A stretch of DNA of 64,000 nucleotides, taken from positions 62,001 through 126,000 of the forward strand of contig JABGOU010000001.1 of assembly GCA_018645325.1 (NCBI GenBank), written 5' to 3'. Under the pieces are notes generated by a model. The model searched no databases and was not told where the DNA came from. It worked only from the letters and a program-made list of their open reading frames with translations. The position numbers were made by a program, and so were the translations under genes. This DNA is from Desulfobacula sp. (lineage in GTDB: Bacteria; Desulfobacterota; Desulfobacteria; Desulfobacterales; Desulfobacteraceae). This document shows positions 36,075 to 45,400 of this stretch, piece after piece (position 1 is the first letter of the stretch; each line of letters starts with the position of its first letter).

Positions 36075-36947
36075 CTACTCCATAGATGCCAGCCTTTGCC
36101 CGGCAAAAACAATGATCGCCACCCCAAAAATTACGATGGTGCCGCCAATCATTGTCATTACACCTGGTCGTTCACCTAAAAATAGAACAGCACCGGCGAT
36201 TGATGACACCGGCACCAGGAGCAGGAAAGGCATCACCTGATTAACATCATATTTTTTTAAAATCTGATACCATATACCATAACCGACTGTGGTCATTATA
36301 ACACCAAGATAAATAACGGTTCCCCAGCCTACTATTGTAGCATTTTTAACAGATTCGAGCTGGCCGTGTTCAATCAATAGGGAAGCAATAAACATTTGTG
36401 GACCTGCAAAAAACGAAAGCCATGCTATGAGCTGAAATCCAGTGATCAAAATCATCTTTTTTATCATGATCTGGCCGAGAGCCCAGGTGAATGCACCACA
36501 GACAACCAAAAAAGCTGAAAAAAATTGATTATGTATGCTGGGTGTGCCCGTGATCAACCCAACCCCGGAAAACACCAAGACCATACCCAGAGCACGTATC
36601 CATCCCAAATTGTCTTTTAAAATAATTGAGGCAAGCAATGCTCCAAAAGGAACTTCTAATTGGACTAAAAGGACAGCAGTCGATGCATCCAATCCTTTAA
36701 GACCAGTGAATGTGAGACCATACTGGATTGTAGCACTGACCAGTGCCAATAGGAAAATAACCTTGAATTGTTCTATTGGCGGCGGGTAAAACCAGCATAG
36801 TATTAATGCTGACAGAGAAAACCGCAAGCTCATTAAAAAAAGTGGAGGAAATTCATTTAAACCGGCTTTTGCAAAAGTGAACCCCATGCCCCATATGACA
36901 GGCACAGACAAAGCTAATCCAAAATCCTTTATAGTAAGGCGCAACAT
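36075..36947 (-). CDS. EamA/DMT-family membrane transporter
   Basis: The 290-residue protein has ten predicted membrane helices in two EamA halves, with 'PVIWGMGFTFAKAGLNEFPP' in the first and 'VCGAFTWALGQIMIKKMI' in the second. Members export amino acids or metabolites, sometimes drugs. The gene stands alone between hcp and a Usp relic. Substrate unknown. Confidence 0.9.
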   Translation of the reverse strand: MLRLTIKDFGLALSVPVIWGMGFTFAKAGLNEFPPLFLMSLRFSLSALILCWFYPPPIEQFKVIFLLALVSATIQYGLTFTGLKGLDASTAVLLVQLEVPFGALLASIILKDNLGWIRALGMVLVFSGVGLITGTPSIHNQFFSAFLVVCGAFTWALGQIMIKKMILITGFQLIAWLSFFAGPQMFIASLLIEHGQLESVKNATIVGWGTVIYLGVIMTTVGYGIWYQILKKYDVNQVMPFLLLVPVSSIAGAVLFLGERPGVMTMIGGTIVIFGVAIIVFAGQRLASME

Positions 36948-37132
36948 ATAATTTTTTTTAACTCATTCAATATTTAAGGTATTGTCCCATCCATTTCAGC
37001 ATTTTTCATAATTTCAGGCCCATACCATTAATTTTACAAAAAAGAATACCACTGATGATTACAAAATAAAAATTGTATTTCAGAATTTTCCGATTTTTCT
37101 CTTCTTCTGTATATGCGGATTTTATTTGCATG

Positions 37133-37312
37133 TCACAAAAACTGAAATAGGCGACCTGCGAAGTATTTTTCAGCAGTACTTCCCATGAGCGCCTTTTTTA
37201 AATTTGTTCTCCCGTGTGAGCCTGCAAAAACAAGGTCATAGTTGCCGTTTTCTATTTAATAAAGACAGCTGATGTATGGGATACCTTTCCGGATTTTGCG
37301 TTCATAGTTCAT
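37133..37312 (-). pseudogene. Universal stress protein relic
   Basis: On the minus strand an ATG at 37312 opens 'RKIRKGIPYISCLY', TAA at 37258-37256 interrupts, and the same frame continues 'NGNYDLVFAGSHGRTNLKKA', 'LMGSTAEKYF' to TGA 37135-37133. The 'GSHGRT...GSTAEK' segment is the nucleotide-binding C-terminus of UspA-type proteins. Only about 60 codons remain of the usual 140 to 150, so the gene has lost its N-terminal half as well. The rest of the 36948-37326 gap holds nothing I recognise. Confidence 0.7.
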
Positions 37313-37326
37313 TTTTCTGATTTATT

Positions 37327-38031
37327 CTAAGTTTTTTGGAAAAAATTATTTATCCATTCTGCAAAAATATGAGGATGAATTGATCCATTTAAACTTGAAA
37401 TAGCAGTCGAGACAATATTACGACCGATCAATTCAACTCTTGACTTATAAAGGGTTTCGACAAATTTTTTTTCAAATTCAGGATGCCCCTGAATTCCTAA
37501 TACAATATTTTCTATCTCATACATGAAATATTGGCAATGTGAATTGCCCGCCAATAAAGATCCTTTTGGGGGAAGAGATTCTATCTGATCTTGATAACTA
37601 GCAAGTATGTTTAATTCATCGCTGAAAGGCTTCATCCATTCCATAATTTTATTGATTTTTATAGCTTGCACCCCAATACCCCACCCTTTTGAAGAACGAA
37701 CGACTTTCCCTCCCAGTGCCTCAGCAATAATCTGGTGACCAAAACAAATACCAACAATTTTTTTTTTTTGATGATAGATATTTTGAATAAATTTTTTAAG
37801 CTCTATTATCCACGCTTCATCATCATATGCCGAGTGAGGGCTTCCTGTGCATAAAAAGCCTTTTAATTCTCCATCAAGATCAGGGAAATCTCCATTAACA
37901 ACATCATATACTTCCAGTTCGATTTCGGGGGCAAATTTCTCAAAGAAATTATTAAAAATATCAGATATATCACCAGATATATGGAACATAGCTTCTGGAA
38001 CAGAATAACATTTCAATAAACCAATTTTCAT
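37327..38031 (-). CDS. Class I glutamine amidotransferase-like protein
   Basis: This protein of about 234 residues has the triad of class I amidotransferases: nucleophile Cys in 'KIVGICFGHQIIAEALGGKV' and the His-Glu pair in 'LGIQGHPEFEKKF'. It stands free of a synthetase domain, like the gamma-glutamyl hydrolase/YLR126C-type members. The ATG at 38031 follows TAGGA and begins the family sequence 'MKIGLLKCYSVPEA'. It lies 30 bases after the RpiR regulator gene and is probably co-transcribed. Confidence 0.85.
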   Translation of the reverse strand: MKIGLLKCYSVPEAMFHISGDISDIFNNFFEKFAPEIELEVYDVVNGDFPDLDGELKGFLCTGSPHSAYDDEAWIIELKKFIQNIYHQKKKIVGICFGHQIIAEALGGKVVRSSKGWGIGVQAIKINKIMEWMKPFSDELNILASYQDQIESLPPKGSLLAGNSHCQYFMYEIENIVLGIQGHPEFEKKFVETLYKSRVELIGRNIVSTAISSLNGSIHPHIFAEWINNFFQKT

Positions 38032-38061
38032 AAATTTTTTCCTAATAATATTATATTTCAA

Positions 38062-38949
38062 TTATTTGGGATTGAACTGGGAATAATGTTTCGGACTAAG
38101 CTGTACAACTCGTTGAAATTCTTTCAATGCTTTAGTAGTTTTGTCATTTTTAATTAATACGATTCGCTCAAGTATTAAATTTATAAAACACATAGGAGCT
38201 GTAAGTGATATAATCTGGAATTCATGGCCTGATAAATCAAAATAAAAACTCAAATCTGCACAAGAAACAATCTTAGCTGTTGAATCATTAGTAAAGGTAA
38301 TAATTTTTATCTTATTGTTTTTATTTCGAACATACTCTACTGCTTCTTGCACTTCTGCAGAATAAAGGAGCAGATCAAAAACGATAAGGGCATCATTATC
38401 TTTCAAATTAAATATCTGCTGAATTAAAGGCCTTCTTTCTCTCACAACCGATCTTGAATCAAAAGACAAAAAGTTGAGACCAAAAGACAAAAACTCTGCT
38501 AGAAAAGAAGAATATCCCCAGCCCATACAGAATATTCTTCTTGCTGAAGCTATCATTTCAACTAAAGCCTCGAATTCTTCAGGAGAAAAATTGTTCATGG
38601 TTTTTTTTATGTACTCAATATCTTTATTAACAACGGTTTTAATATAAGGACGATCTTTTTCTTTTATTATACTTTTTTTGCTCGTGGGATATATTATATA
38701 CCTTATATATTCAATGAGATTTTCACGCAGTTCCTGAAAACCTTTAAATCCTATTTTTTTTGCAAACCGAATCAAACTTGCGTCTGACACTCCAAGTTCT
38801 TTGGATATTTCTTTGAGAGGTAAAAAAGTTGCTTTTTCCAAATTATGGAGTATAAAATCTGCTATCTTTCTATTGGTTTCATTAAGAACAGAATAACTCT
38901 GTTGAATTGTTTGAACAATATTCAAATCTGACTGTTTTGGGGAGGGCAT
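38062..38949 (-). CDS. RpiR/MurR family transcriptional regulator
   Basis: This protein of about 295 residues has an N-terminal HTH_6 domain ('KEISKELGVSDASLIRFAKK', residues 45-65) and a C-terminal SIS domain ('ARRIFCMGWGYSSFLAEFLS', 'FNLKDNDALIVFDLLLYS'). RpiR proteins usually sense phosphosugars, though some control amino-acid and betaine genes. The start at 38949 is supported by AGGAG nine bases upstream. It borders the accessory catabolic region on the AOR side and may control it. Confidence 0.9.
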   Translation of the reverse strand: MPSPKQSDLNIVQTIQQSYSVLNETNRKIADFILHNLEKATFLPLKEISKELGVSDASLIRFAKKIGFKGFQELRENLIEYIRYIIYPTSKKSIIKEKDRPYIKTVVNKDIEYIKKTMNNFSPEEFEALVEMIASARRIFCMGWGYSSFLAEFLSFGLNFLSFDSRSVVRERRPLIQQIFNLKDNDALIVFDLLLYSAEVQEAVEYVRNKNNKIKIITFTNDSTAKIVSCADLSFYFDLSGHEFQIISLTAPMCFINLILERIVLIKNDKTTKALKEFQRVVQLSPKHYSQFNPK

Positions 38950-39045
38950 ATGACTTTTTCTCCTCATTATTTTGATCATACCTGTAAAAAATAAAATATT
39001 ATTATATCATCCAATCGAGTCCCAATCTCTAAATGGTACCCACCC

Positions 39046-40920
39046 TTAAATGGTCCATTCCAGGCCCAGCTCCCTTAATCTCCCCGGTTCTGGATTCCCA
39101 GTTTCAGGATTCCATCCCAGATGCTCGTAATATTGACTGACCATCTCGGACCATAGTTCTTCATCTACGGATCGTCCTTTAGCCGGACCGTCTGGCAGGG
39201 GCTGGAACAGCCGTTTGGGAAGGGTATCGTCTTTCACCGTAAACCCCTGGCGGGAATTAATTTGGCGGAGCATTGTGATCCGCCGTTCCCCTGCCTTCAT
39301 AAGTTCGAACATAGAGGTCTCCCAACCCGTGGCCGCTTTTATCAGATTTTCCAGATCCCGGTAGCTGTATAGACTACCACAACCCCAGGGGAACATGCAG
39401 AGACAGAGGCTATCCAGAAGACTGTAATAATATTGGGAATACACCGTCATCCTAACCTTTTTCAGATCGGCGCAGGAGGTGTCTCCCTCACCGAGTATAC
39501 CGATACTTTTGGAAAAATCCGCCTCCGAGGAGAGAAGCCAGTCATGTTCGTTGGACATGTGGTCAGCGCCGATAGGGCAAACTGCATACATGAGTGCCAG
39601 ACTGGGCTTGACCTGGGCCATATGCACGGCCGGCACCTTATTTTTTACGTGGATGGCGTATGGTTCTGTTTTCTTCCCCAATTTTTCCACAGCTGTTTTC
39701 AAGCCGTTGGCCAGGCTATCACCGATGCCGTCCCGGTTGACGATTTTGTCTATGAGCCAGAACAGTCCTTCTGCATCACCAAAACCCAGGGATTTTCCGT
39801 CACAGTCAGTAGAAGACAGAACACCCTTTTCAAGGCATTCAAACAGATATGAGGCCACCCCGCCCATGGTAATGGTATCCAATCCGTAATTATTGCAAAG
39901 TTCATTGGCTTTGGAGACAGCCACCGGGTCCATGATATCCAGATTGGAGCCCAGCAACCCCAAGGTTTCAAACTCAGGTCCCCCTAAACGGTCTGTCACC
40001 GGCCATGGGCTTTGGGCACGCACCTTTTTTCGACAGGCGATCACGCAGCCATAACAGGTGGTGGCACCGGCGGAGAGAGTGCCTTCATAGGTTGCCCCAT
40101 GGAGATTGAGATAATCCTCATGCCAGGATCTTGAAAAATTATGGGTGGCCAGGTTGCCACCCTCGGCCTGGGGTCCCAGAACCCCCGGGGTCCCATATTT
40201 TTTAAGGGTTTCGGGAAATCCTGACCCGGGAAGGCGTTGTATCCCCAATTTGGATAGTTCTGTTATTCCGTCGGGATCGGCAAACTCCAAGGCCGGACCG
40301 TTCCCCAGAACCACAACGGCCCTAAGATTCTTGGACCCGAACACAGCCCCCATACCGCCGCGGCCGGCGGCATCGTTGAAGTCTCCCATAAGGCAGGCAA
40401 ATCTCACCAGGTTTTCGCCGGCCGGACCGCATTGGAGAATGGAAATATTCTTATCCCCGTATTCAGCAGTGAGTGCATCATGAGCCTCCAAAACGGTTTT
40501 CCCCCAAATGGCGGCACCGTCTTTAACGATAACCGTATCCCCATCCACCAGCAGGTAAGAGGGTACGGTTGCCTTACCGGTGATTACAATACCGTCATAC
40601 CCGGCCCGTTTGATCATGGGGCCGATATTGCCACCCAACTGTGTGTCCCCTGCTCCGCCGGTTTCAGGTGAAATAGCTGTGATGCAGCATCGGCTCACCC
40701 CTGTAACTGCGGCCCCGGTGGTAACACCCGGAGCAATGGTCACAATATTTTTTTCGTCAAGGGCCTCGGTCTTCCTTTCCAACTCTTTAAGAAGAAAATA
40801 AGCCCCAAAGGCGGTTCCACCCATATAGGTCCTGTAAAAATCCTCAGGCATCTGCACTTTTTCCACACCATTTCCGGAAAGATCCACTCTTAGCAGCGTG
40901 CCCCTATATCCTTTTGTCAT
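39046..40920 (-). CDS. Aldehyde:ferredoxin oxidoreductase, tungsten type
   Basis: The 624-residue enzyme has the AOR N-terminal tungstopterin domain ('GYRGTLLRVDLSGNGVEKV', 'YMGGTAFGAYFLL', 'SRCCITAISPETGG', 'AAGRGGMGAVFGSKNLRAVV') and the 4Fe-4S ligands 'CYGCVIAC' near residue 288 with the distal Cys in 'SLCLCMFPWGC'. It oxidises aldehydes to acids with ferredoxin, in the cytoplasm. It follows an iron ADH gene by 69 bases on the same strand, forming an alcohol-aldehyde-acid pair at the downstream end of the eut-like region. Confidence 0.93.
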   Translation of the reverse strand: MTKGYRGTLLRVDLSGNGVEKVQMPEDFYRTYMGGTAFGAYFLLKELERKTEALDEKNIVTIAPGVTTGAAVTGVSRCCITAISPETGGAGDTQLGGNIGPMIKRAGYDGIVITGKATVPSYLLVDGDTVIVKDGAAIWGKTVLEAHDALTAEYGDKNISILQCGPAGENLVRFACLMGDFNDAAGRGGMGAVFGSKNLRAVVVLGNGPALEFADPDGITELSKLGIQRLPGSGFPETLKKYGTPGVLGPQAEGGNLATHNFSRSWHEDYLNLHGATYEGTLSAGATTCYGCVIACRKKVRAQSPWPVTDRLGGPEFETLGLLGSNLDIMDPVAVSKANELCNNYGLDTITMGGVASYLFECLEKGVLSSTDCDGKSLGFGDAEGLFWLIDKIVNRDGIGDSLANGLKTAVEKLGKKTEPYAIHVKNKVPAVHMAQVKPSLALMYAVCPIGADHMSNEHDWLLSSEADFSKSIGILGEGDTSCADLKKVRMTVYSQYYYSLLDSLCLCMFPWGCGSLYSYRDLENLIKAATGWETSMFELMKAGERRITMLRQINSRQGFTVKDDTLPKRLFQPLPDGPAKGRSVDEELWSEMVSQYYEHLGWNPETGNPEPGRLRELGLEWTI

Positions 40921-40989
40921 AGACTATTCCTTAAAATTATTTTTTTTAACCCATATCCCTTGGCAAATACATCTTCTATTCTCCCACTC

Positions 40990-42156
40990 TTAGAACACCT
41001 CTTTATACAATGCCATCAAATCTTCCCGAGTGCAGGCCCGAGGATTGGTCCCATGGCATCCATCCATAAAGGCCTTATCAGCCAGTTCTTCTAGGTGCTC
41101 CTCTTTTACCCCCACATCAGAAAGACGTTCCGGTATTCCGATTCTTCTGTTCAGGTCCGCCACTGCCTCAATGGCTTTGTCTGCCGCCTCTTCCTTTGTC
41201 ATGTTAAAGGTGTTGATGCCGAAGGCAGCCGCAACCTTTGTATATTCATCCAGGCAAACCGTCTTATTATATTTCATTACCGGCACAATGCAGATGGCAT
41301 TGGCCAAACCATGAGGGACATGGGAGACGGCGGACAATGAATGGGACAGTGAATGGGCCGTCCCAAGATCCTTCATAAACGCCACAGCCCCCATCATGGC
41401 CGCCAGCATCATATTGCCCCGGGCCTCAACGTTTTCCGGTTCTTTTACCGCGGTTTCCAGGGACTGGGCAATGAATTCGATTCCCTTGAGAGCAATGGCA
41501 TCGCACATGGGATGAAAATCCTTGACTACCAGGGCTTCGACGCAATGGGTAAAGGCGTCCATCCCAGTACCTGCGGTAAGGTTTGGCGGCAGGCCTATAG
41601 TTAGCTCGGGATCCAATAATGCGATTGCCGGCCTCAGCAGAGGGCTGCACACCATAAATTTCCTATTTTCCGCCACAGAGGTGATTACAGAGCAAGATCC
41701 CACTTCTGATCCAGTGCCTGCAGTGGTGGGAACGGCAATACATTGGGCCAGAGGGCCCGTGATATCCCGGTTACCGCCTTTAGCAATGTCATAGTCATTA
41801 ACCCGGCCCCCGTGAGCAGCCAACACCTGGACCACCTTGGCGGCATCCAGAGCGGACCCGCCGCCCAGACCGATCAGCCCGTCACAGGATTTGGTCTTGA
41901 ATACGGCCACTGCCTTGTCAATATCGGAATCCAAAGGATTGGGATTCACATCTGAGAACACGGCATAGTCCATTTGGGCCGCTTTAAGGACTTCTTCAAC
42001 CTTGGAAAATGCATCTGTTTTTAGCATGCCCGGGTCCGTGACCACTAAAGGTTTGGAGAATCCTATATCCTTGATGTACTCCGGTAGGTTGTCAATAGCG
42101 CCGGCCCCGAAATAGATGGTATTGGGAAACGAAAATTGTGAAATTTTTCCAGCCAT
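40990..42156 (-). CDS. Iron-containing alcohol dehydrogenase
   Basis: The 388-residue enzyme has 'LIGLGGGSALDAAKVVQVLA', 'PTTAGTGSEVGSCSVIT', and metal ligands in 'GMDAFTHCVEALV' and 'GTAHSLSHSLSAVSHVPHG'. It is related to, but distinct from, the iron ADH at 13.4 kb. AAGGAAG precedes the start. Its position between EutD-like 1 and AOR suggests it handles an aldehyde or alcohol made by the catabolic region. Confidence 0.93.
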   Translation of the reverse strand: MAGKISQFSFPNTIYFGAGAIDNLPEYIKDIGFSKPLVVTDPGMLKTDAFSKVEEVLKAAQMDYAVFSDVNPNPLDSDIDKAVAVFKTKSCDGLIGLGGGSALDAAKVVQVLAAHGGRVNDYDIAKGGNRDITGPLAQCIAVPTTAGTGSEVGSCSVITSVAENRKFMVCSPLLRPAIALLDPELTIGLPPNLTAGTGMDAFTHCVEALVVKDFHPMCDAIALKGIEFIAQSLETAVKEPENVEARGNMMLAAMMGAVAFMKDLGTAHSLSHSLSAVSHVPHGLANAICIVPVMKYNKTVCLDEYTKVAAAFGINTFNMTKEEAADKAIEAVADLNRRIGIPERLSDVGVKEEHLEELADKAFMDGCHGTNPRACTREDLMALYKEVF

Positions 42157-42198
42157 TATCTTCTTCCTTTTTATATATTCATATTAACTGTTGTTTCT

Positions 42199-43392
42199 TT
42201 ACTCTGAAACAAACAATTTCCTGGGAAAATCTGCTAAGGTTTCGCAACCATTTTCGGTTACCACAAGACTTTCACTGATGATAAAACCCAAATCCTCTTT
42301 ATCTTCATATTTTTGCCAAATTGCCGGTATCATATGAAAAGTCATATTTGGTTTGAGTATTGTTTTATCTCCAGGGCGCATGCTGACAGTTTGTTCTCCC
42401 CAGTCAGGAGGATATCCGATTCCAATCGGGTAGGCCATCCGTTGTTTTTTAACAATTTTGCTTTTAGATATCGAAAACCGCCATTTTGCTTCTACCTCTT
42501 CACAAGAGATACCCTGCTTTACAAAGTCCAGGGTCTCATTTAATCCATCAATAACTGATTTTGCCTTATCGATAAGTGCCTGTGGAGGCTTGCCAGTATA
42601 TATTGTTCGACAAAGCGGTGCATGATATCTTTTTTTACAACCGGCAATTTCTAAATATGAGACTTCATTCTCGTTATATTTTTCATCTGACCAAGACATA
42701 TGAGCAGCTGTGGTTCCAATCCCCGAGGCCATAACCGGAAAAACAGATGTATAATCGCCGCCAAATTCTTTTGTACCTGCCATTTGGGCATTAAGTACCT
42801 TACCGGCAACATCACATTGTCTGACGCCTGACCTGATTGAATCCATAGCAACACCCATTGCTTTTTCAACAATTTTACCAGCCTTTTTCATGTAAGCTAT
42901 CTCATTATCAGATTTAATCAGCCTAACCCAGTTGACAAGCAAATTGGCATTTTGAAATACAGCATTGGGAAGGCTTGCCTTTATTGATAGATAGGCTTGT
43001 GCTGTGAAATAGTATTGGTCCATCTCCAAACCGATCACCTTTTTATCCCAACCATTTTCTTTTAAAATATCCCCCACAAAATCCATTGGATGCTTGACCG
43101 TTGATTGCACATAATCATCACCGTATTCCCTTATATTTTCTTGCTTTAACCATGTGGTTATTTTGGCACCATTTGCATCCATACCTCTACCGAACCAGAT
43201 AGGCTCTTCTTTGTCTATTGATACAATCACTCCTTGATGGACGTAAAAAGAACCACAATCATAACCGGACAGATAATACATGTTTTGGGGTAAGGTTGAT
43301 ATCATAACCTCCAAGCCGCTTTTTTCCATGCTAAGTTTAGTTTTCTTAATTCTCTCTTTATACTCGGATATTTCAAACACAGGTGTTCTCAT
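42199..43392 (-). CDS. EutD/DoeA-like M24-fold hydrolase, paralogue 1
   Basis: The 397-residue protein has a creatinase-type N-terminal domain and a pita-bread C-terminal domain. It resembles ectoine hydrolase EutD/DoeA: 'YLSGYDCGSFYVHQGVIV', 'WFGRGMDANGAK', 'YVQSTVKHPMDFVGD', 'AGTKEFGGDYTSVFPVM', 'PPDWGEQTVSMRPGDKT'. Usual M24 metal ligands are partly replaced: Glu248 in 'YLEIAGC' and His in 'RYHAPLCRT' stand where Asp residues are normal. From memory, a Glu at this place in EutD attacks ectoine covalently. It follows a TRAP transporter and is one of three paralogues here. It keeps Gln in 'GEQT' where the other two have His, so its substrate may differ. Confidence 0.82.
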   Translation of the reverse strand: MRTPVFEISEYKERIKKTKLSMEKSGLEVMISTLPQNMYYLSGYDCGSFYVHQGVIVSIDKEEPIWFGRGMDANGAKITTWLKQENIREYGDDYVQSTVKHPMDFVGDILKENGWDKKVIGLEMDQYYFTAQAYLSIKASLPNAVFQNANLLVNWVRLIKSDNEIAYMKKAGKIVEKAMGVAMDSIRSGVRQCDVAGKVLNAQMAGTKEFGGDYTSVFPVMASGIGTTAAHMSWSDEKYNENEVSYLEIAGCKKRYHAPLCRTIYTGKPPQALIDKAKSVIDGLNETLDFVKQGISCEEVEAKWRFSISKSKIVKKQRMAYPIGIGYPPDWGEQTVSMRPGDKTILKPNMTFHMIPAIWQKYEDKEDLGFIISESLVVTENGCETLADFPRKLFVSE

Positions 43393-43478
43393 CTTAAGAC
43401 CTCTTATATTTTAATTTTTTAATAGCTAAAGGGGAAATTGATTTTCCTAATTAAGTGTATAATCAAATATTACATCTG

Positions 43479-44753
43479 TTAAAAAGCAGCATTAGGTATA
43501 AACAAGGAAATACTTGGAAAAAGAACGAGTAAAATTGTTACGAATATAAGTATTAAAATAAATGGAGGGGTATGCCTGATAACTTCCAGATATGGCCTCC
43601 TAAAGATCAATTGAGCGGTAAATATATCGCAGCCAAATGGTGGTGTTGCCGATCCGATTGCGCACTGAAGTGTTACCAATACTCCCAGAAGGACCGGGTC
43701 GACTCCCGACCCTGTGACGTATGGATGGAAAATAGGGCTCAAAATATAAATCGCAACAATAGGGTCAACAAACATGCAGGCAACAAAATAAGAGATTACT
43801 ACAACAAATATCACCCTGAGCATGGTTGGATCAGCACCAAAGAATATAGGCATTATTTCCTGTGGAATTCTAAGAAAGCTCAACAGCCAGGAAAATGCTT
43901 GGCCTGAACCCACAAGAATTAGAACAACACCTGTGATGACACCTGTTTGAAGAAAGGAGTTTTTAATTTTATCGAATGTCATACTTCTATAGACACACGA
44001 TTCAAGAATCAGGGCATAGGCTACTGAAGCTGCGGCAGCTTCAGTGGGACTGAATATGCCGGAAAATATTCCGCCAATAACCACAACCGGGAAGCCCATT
44101 ACCGGCATGCCGCCTTTAAGTGCTTGTATCCTTTCATTCCAGGTGGCTTTAGGCATACGCCCGATATCTCTTTTTACAGAATAAAAATAACAGTATACCG
44201 AAAACAATAAAAAAATTAATATACCTGGTCCAATACCGGCCAAAAAGAGTTTTCCGACTGATGTACTCGTAGCTACTCCATAAACTATAAAACCGATGCT
44301 GGGTGGAATTAAAAAAGCGATATCACTTGAGTTAATGATCAATCCCAAGGTAAAAGAACTAGGGTAACCAGCTTTTAACAGCATGGGCCTCATAGTACCG
44401 CCAATTGCTGCAACAGTCGCCTGGGTGGAGCCGGAAACACTTCCGAACAAGGTGCAGCTTGCATTTGTGGTGATTGGCAGGCCACCAGGAATATGACCCA
44501 CAAATGTCTGGACCATACGAATCAGTTTTCCAGCTGCTTTTCCGGATGTTATCAGGCTAGCCGCCAGAATAAACATGGGAACACACATCAAAGATGGCGG
44601 TGTTACCCCTGTTAGGATCTGTTGAATTAAAACGGTTAAATTAAAACCGGGAATATATATTGTAAGATAAAGAATCAGTGAACCCAAAAGGACTATCATA
44701 AATGGGAACCCGGTAAGTAGCATAGTGATCAAGCTTGTAACAAATAGTGTCAT
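43479..44753 (-). CDS. TRAP transporter large permease, DctM type (set 1)
   Basis: The 424-residue inner-membrane protein has about twelve helices and the DctM sequences 'CTLFGSVSGSTQATVAAIGG', 'INSSDIAFLIPPSIGFIVYG', 'GGIFSGIFSPTEAAAASVAY' and 'CAIGSATPPFGCDIFTA'. It forms the ion-driven channel of a TRAP importer with the adjacent DctQ and DctP. It lacks the Ig-like N-terminus of the second DctM at 51.2 kb, with which it is otherwise alignable along its length. Confidence 0.93.
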   Translation of the reverse strand: MTLFVTSLITMLLTGFPFMIVLLGSLILYLTIYIPGFNLTVLIQQILTGVTPPSLMCVPMFILAASLITSGKAAGKLIRMVQTFVGHIPGGLPITTNASCTLFGSVSGSTQATVAAIGGTMRPMLLKAGYPSSFTLGLIINSSDIAFLIPPSIGFIVYGVATSTSVGKLFLAGIGPGILIFLLFSVYCYFYSVKRDIGRMPKATWNERIQALKGGMPVMGFPVVVIGGIFSGIFSPTEAAAASVAYALILESCVYRSMTFDKIKNSFLQTGVITGVVLILVGSGQAFSWLLSFLRIPQEIMPIFFGADPTMLRVIFVVVISYFVACMFVDPIVAIYILSPIFHPYVTGSGVDPVLLGVLVTLQCAIGSATPPFGCDIFTAQLIFRRPYLEVIRHTPPFILILIFVTILLVLFPSISLFIPNAAF

Positions 44754-44764
44754 TTTCCAGTCTC

Positions 44765-45325
44765 CTAAATAATTTCATCCTCGTATTCACTTTGTTGTTC
44801 TGGAGACATCCAAGTGTCTTTTTCTGTAAGGTTTTTTATTATTGTCCTGATATATTGTATGCCGGCCATAAAAAATCCCACCGGGATAATGGCGTAAAAA
44901 ATCCAATAAGGAAGCCTTAACGCCCCTGTCTCATGACCTCTGCTCATTGCAGTCATTACATACTCATAGGCAGTAAATGCCATAATAAACATCACAACGG
45001 CACTGACTGTGGCAATAAAAAGCATAAAAAATTTTTCAATTTTAGGGCTCATCATGTCAAAAAAGGCACCCATACGAATGTGTCTGGCCTTCCTGACACC
45101 GTAACTGACACCAACAAAAGTTACGAAAATGAGCAAAAACTCGGCAACTTCCTCTGCGAAATAAATGCTGACAAAAAATTCCCTGGCGATTACATTAATG
45201 ATCAGAAGGCTGGTCAGTAGAAACATACAGAGTATTAGGCTCCAGACTTCGAATGCATTAACAACAATGCCAATAGTTTTATTTATATTTCTAATAACAG
45301 TTCGTATAGAATTATCATCACCCAT
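44765..45325 (-). CDS. TRAP transporter small permease, DctQ type (set 1)
   Basis: The 186-residue protein has four membrane helices with the DctQ pattern 'FAEEVAEFLLIFVTFVGVSY' and 'ARHIRMGAFFDMMSP'. It partners the DctM and DctP genes on either side (11-base gap to dctM). Confidence 0.9.
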   Translation of the reverse strand: MGDDNSIRTVIRNINKTIGIVVNAFEVWSLILCMFLLTSLLIINVIAREFFVSIYFAEEVAEFLLIFVTFVGVSYGVRKARHIRMGAFFDMMSPKIEKFFMLFIATVSAVVMFIMAFTAYEYVMTAMSRGHETGALRLPYWIFYAIIPVGFFMAGIQYIRTIIKNLTEKDTWMSPEQQSEYEDEII

Positions 45326-45400
45326 AACACTCTCTCCATATTAAATGCTGTCCTACGACATTAATTATCTAACACATCGCAGGACAACAAGATAATGAGA

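Noticed and set aside
42199-43392. DMSP lyase DddP (also an M24-fold enzyme)
   Set aside because: The partly replaced metal ligands and the shared motifs with two eut-linked paralogues fit EutD/DoeA better.
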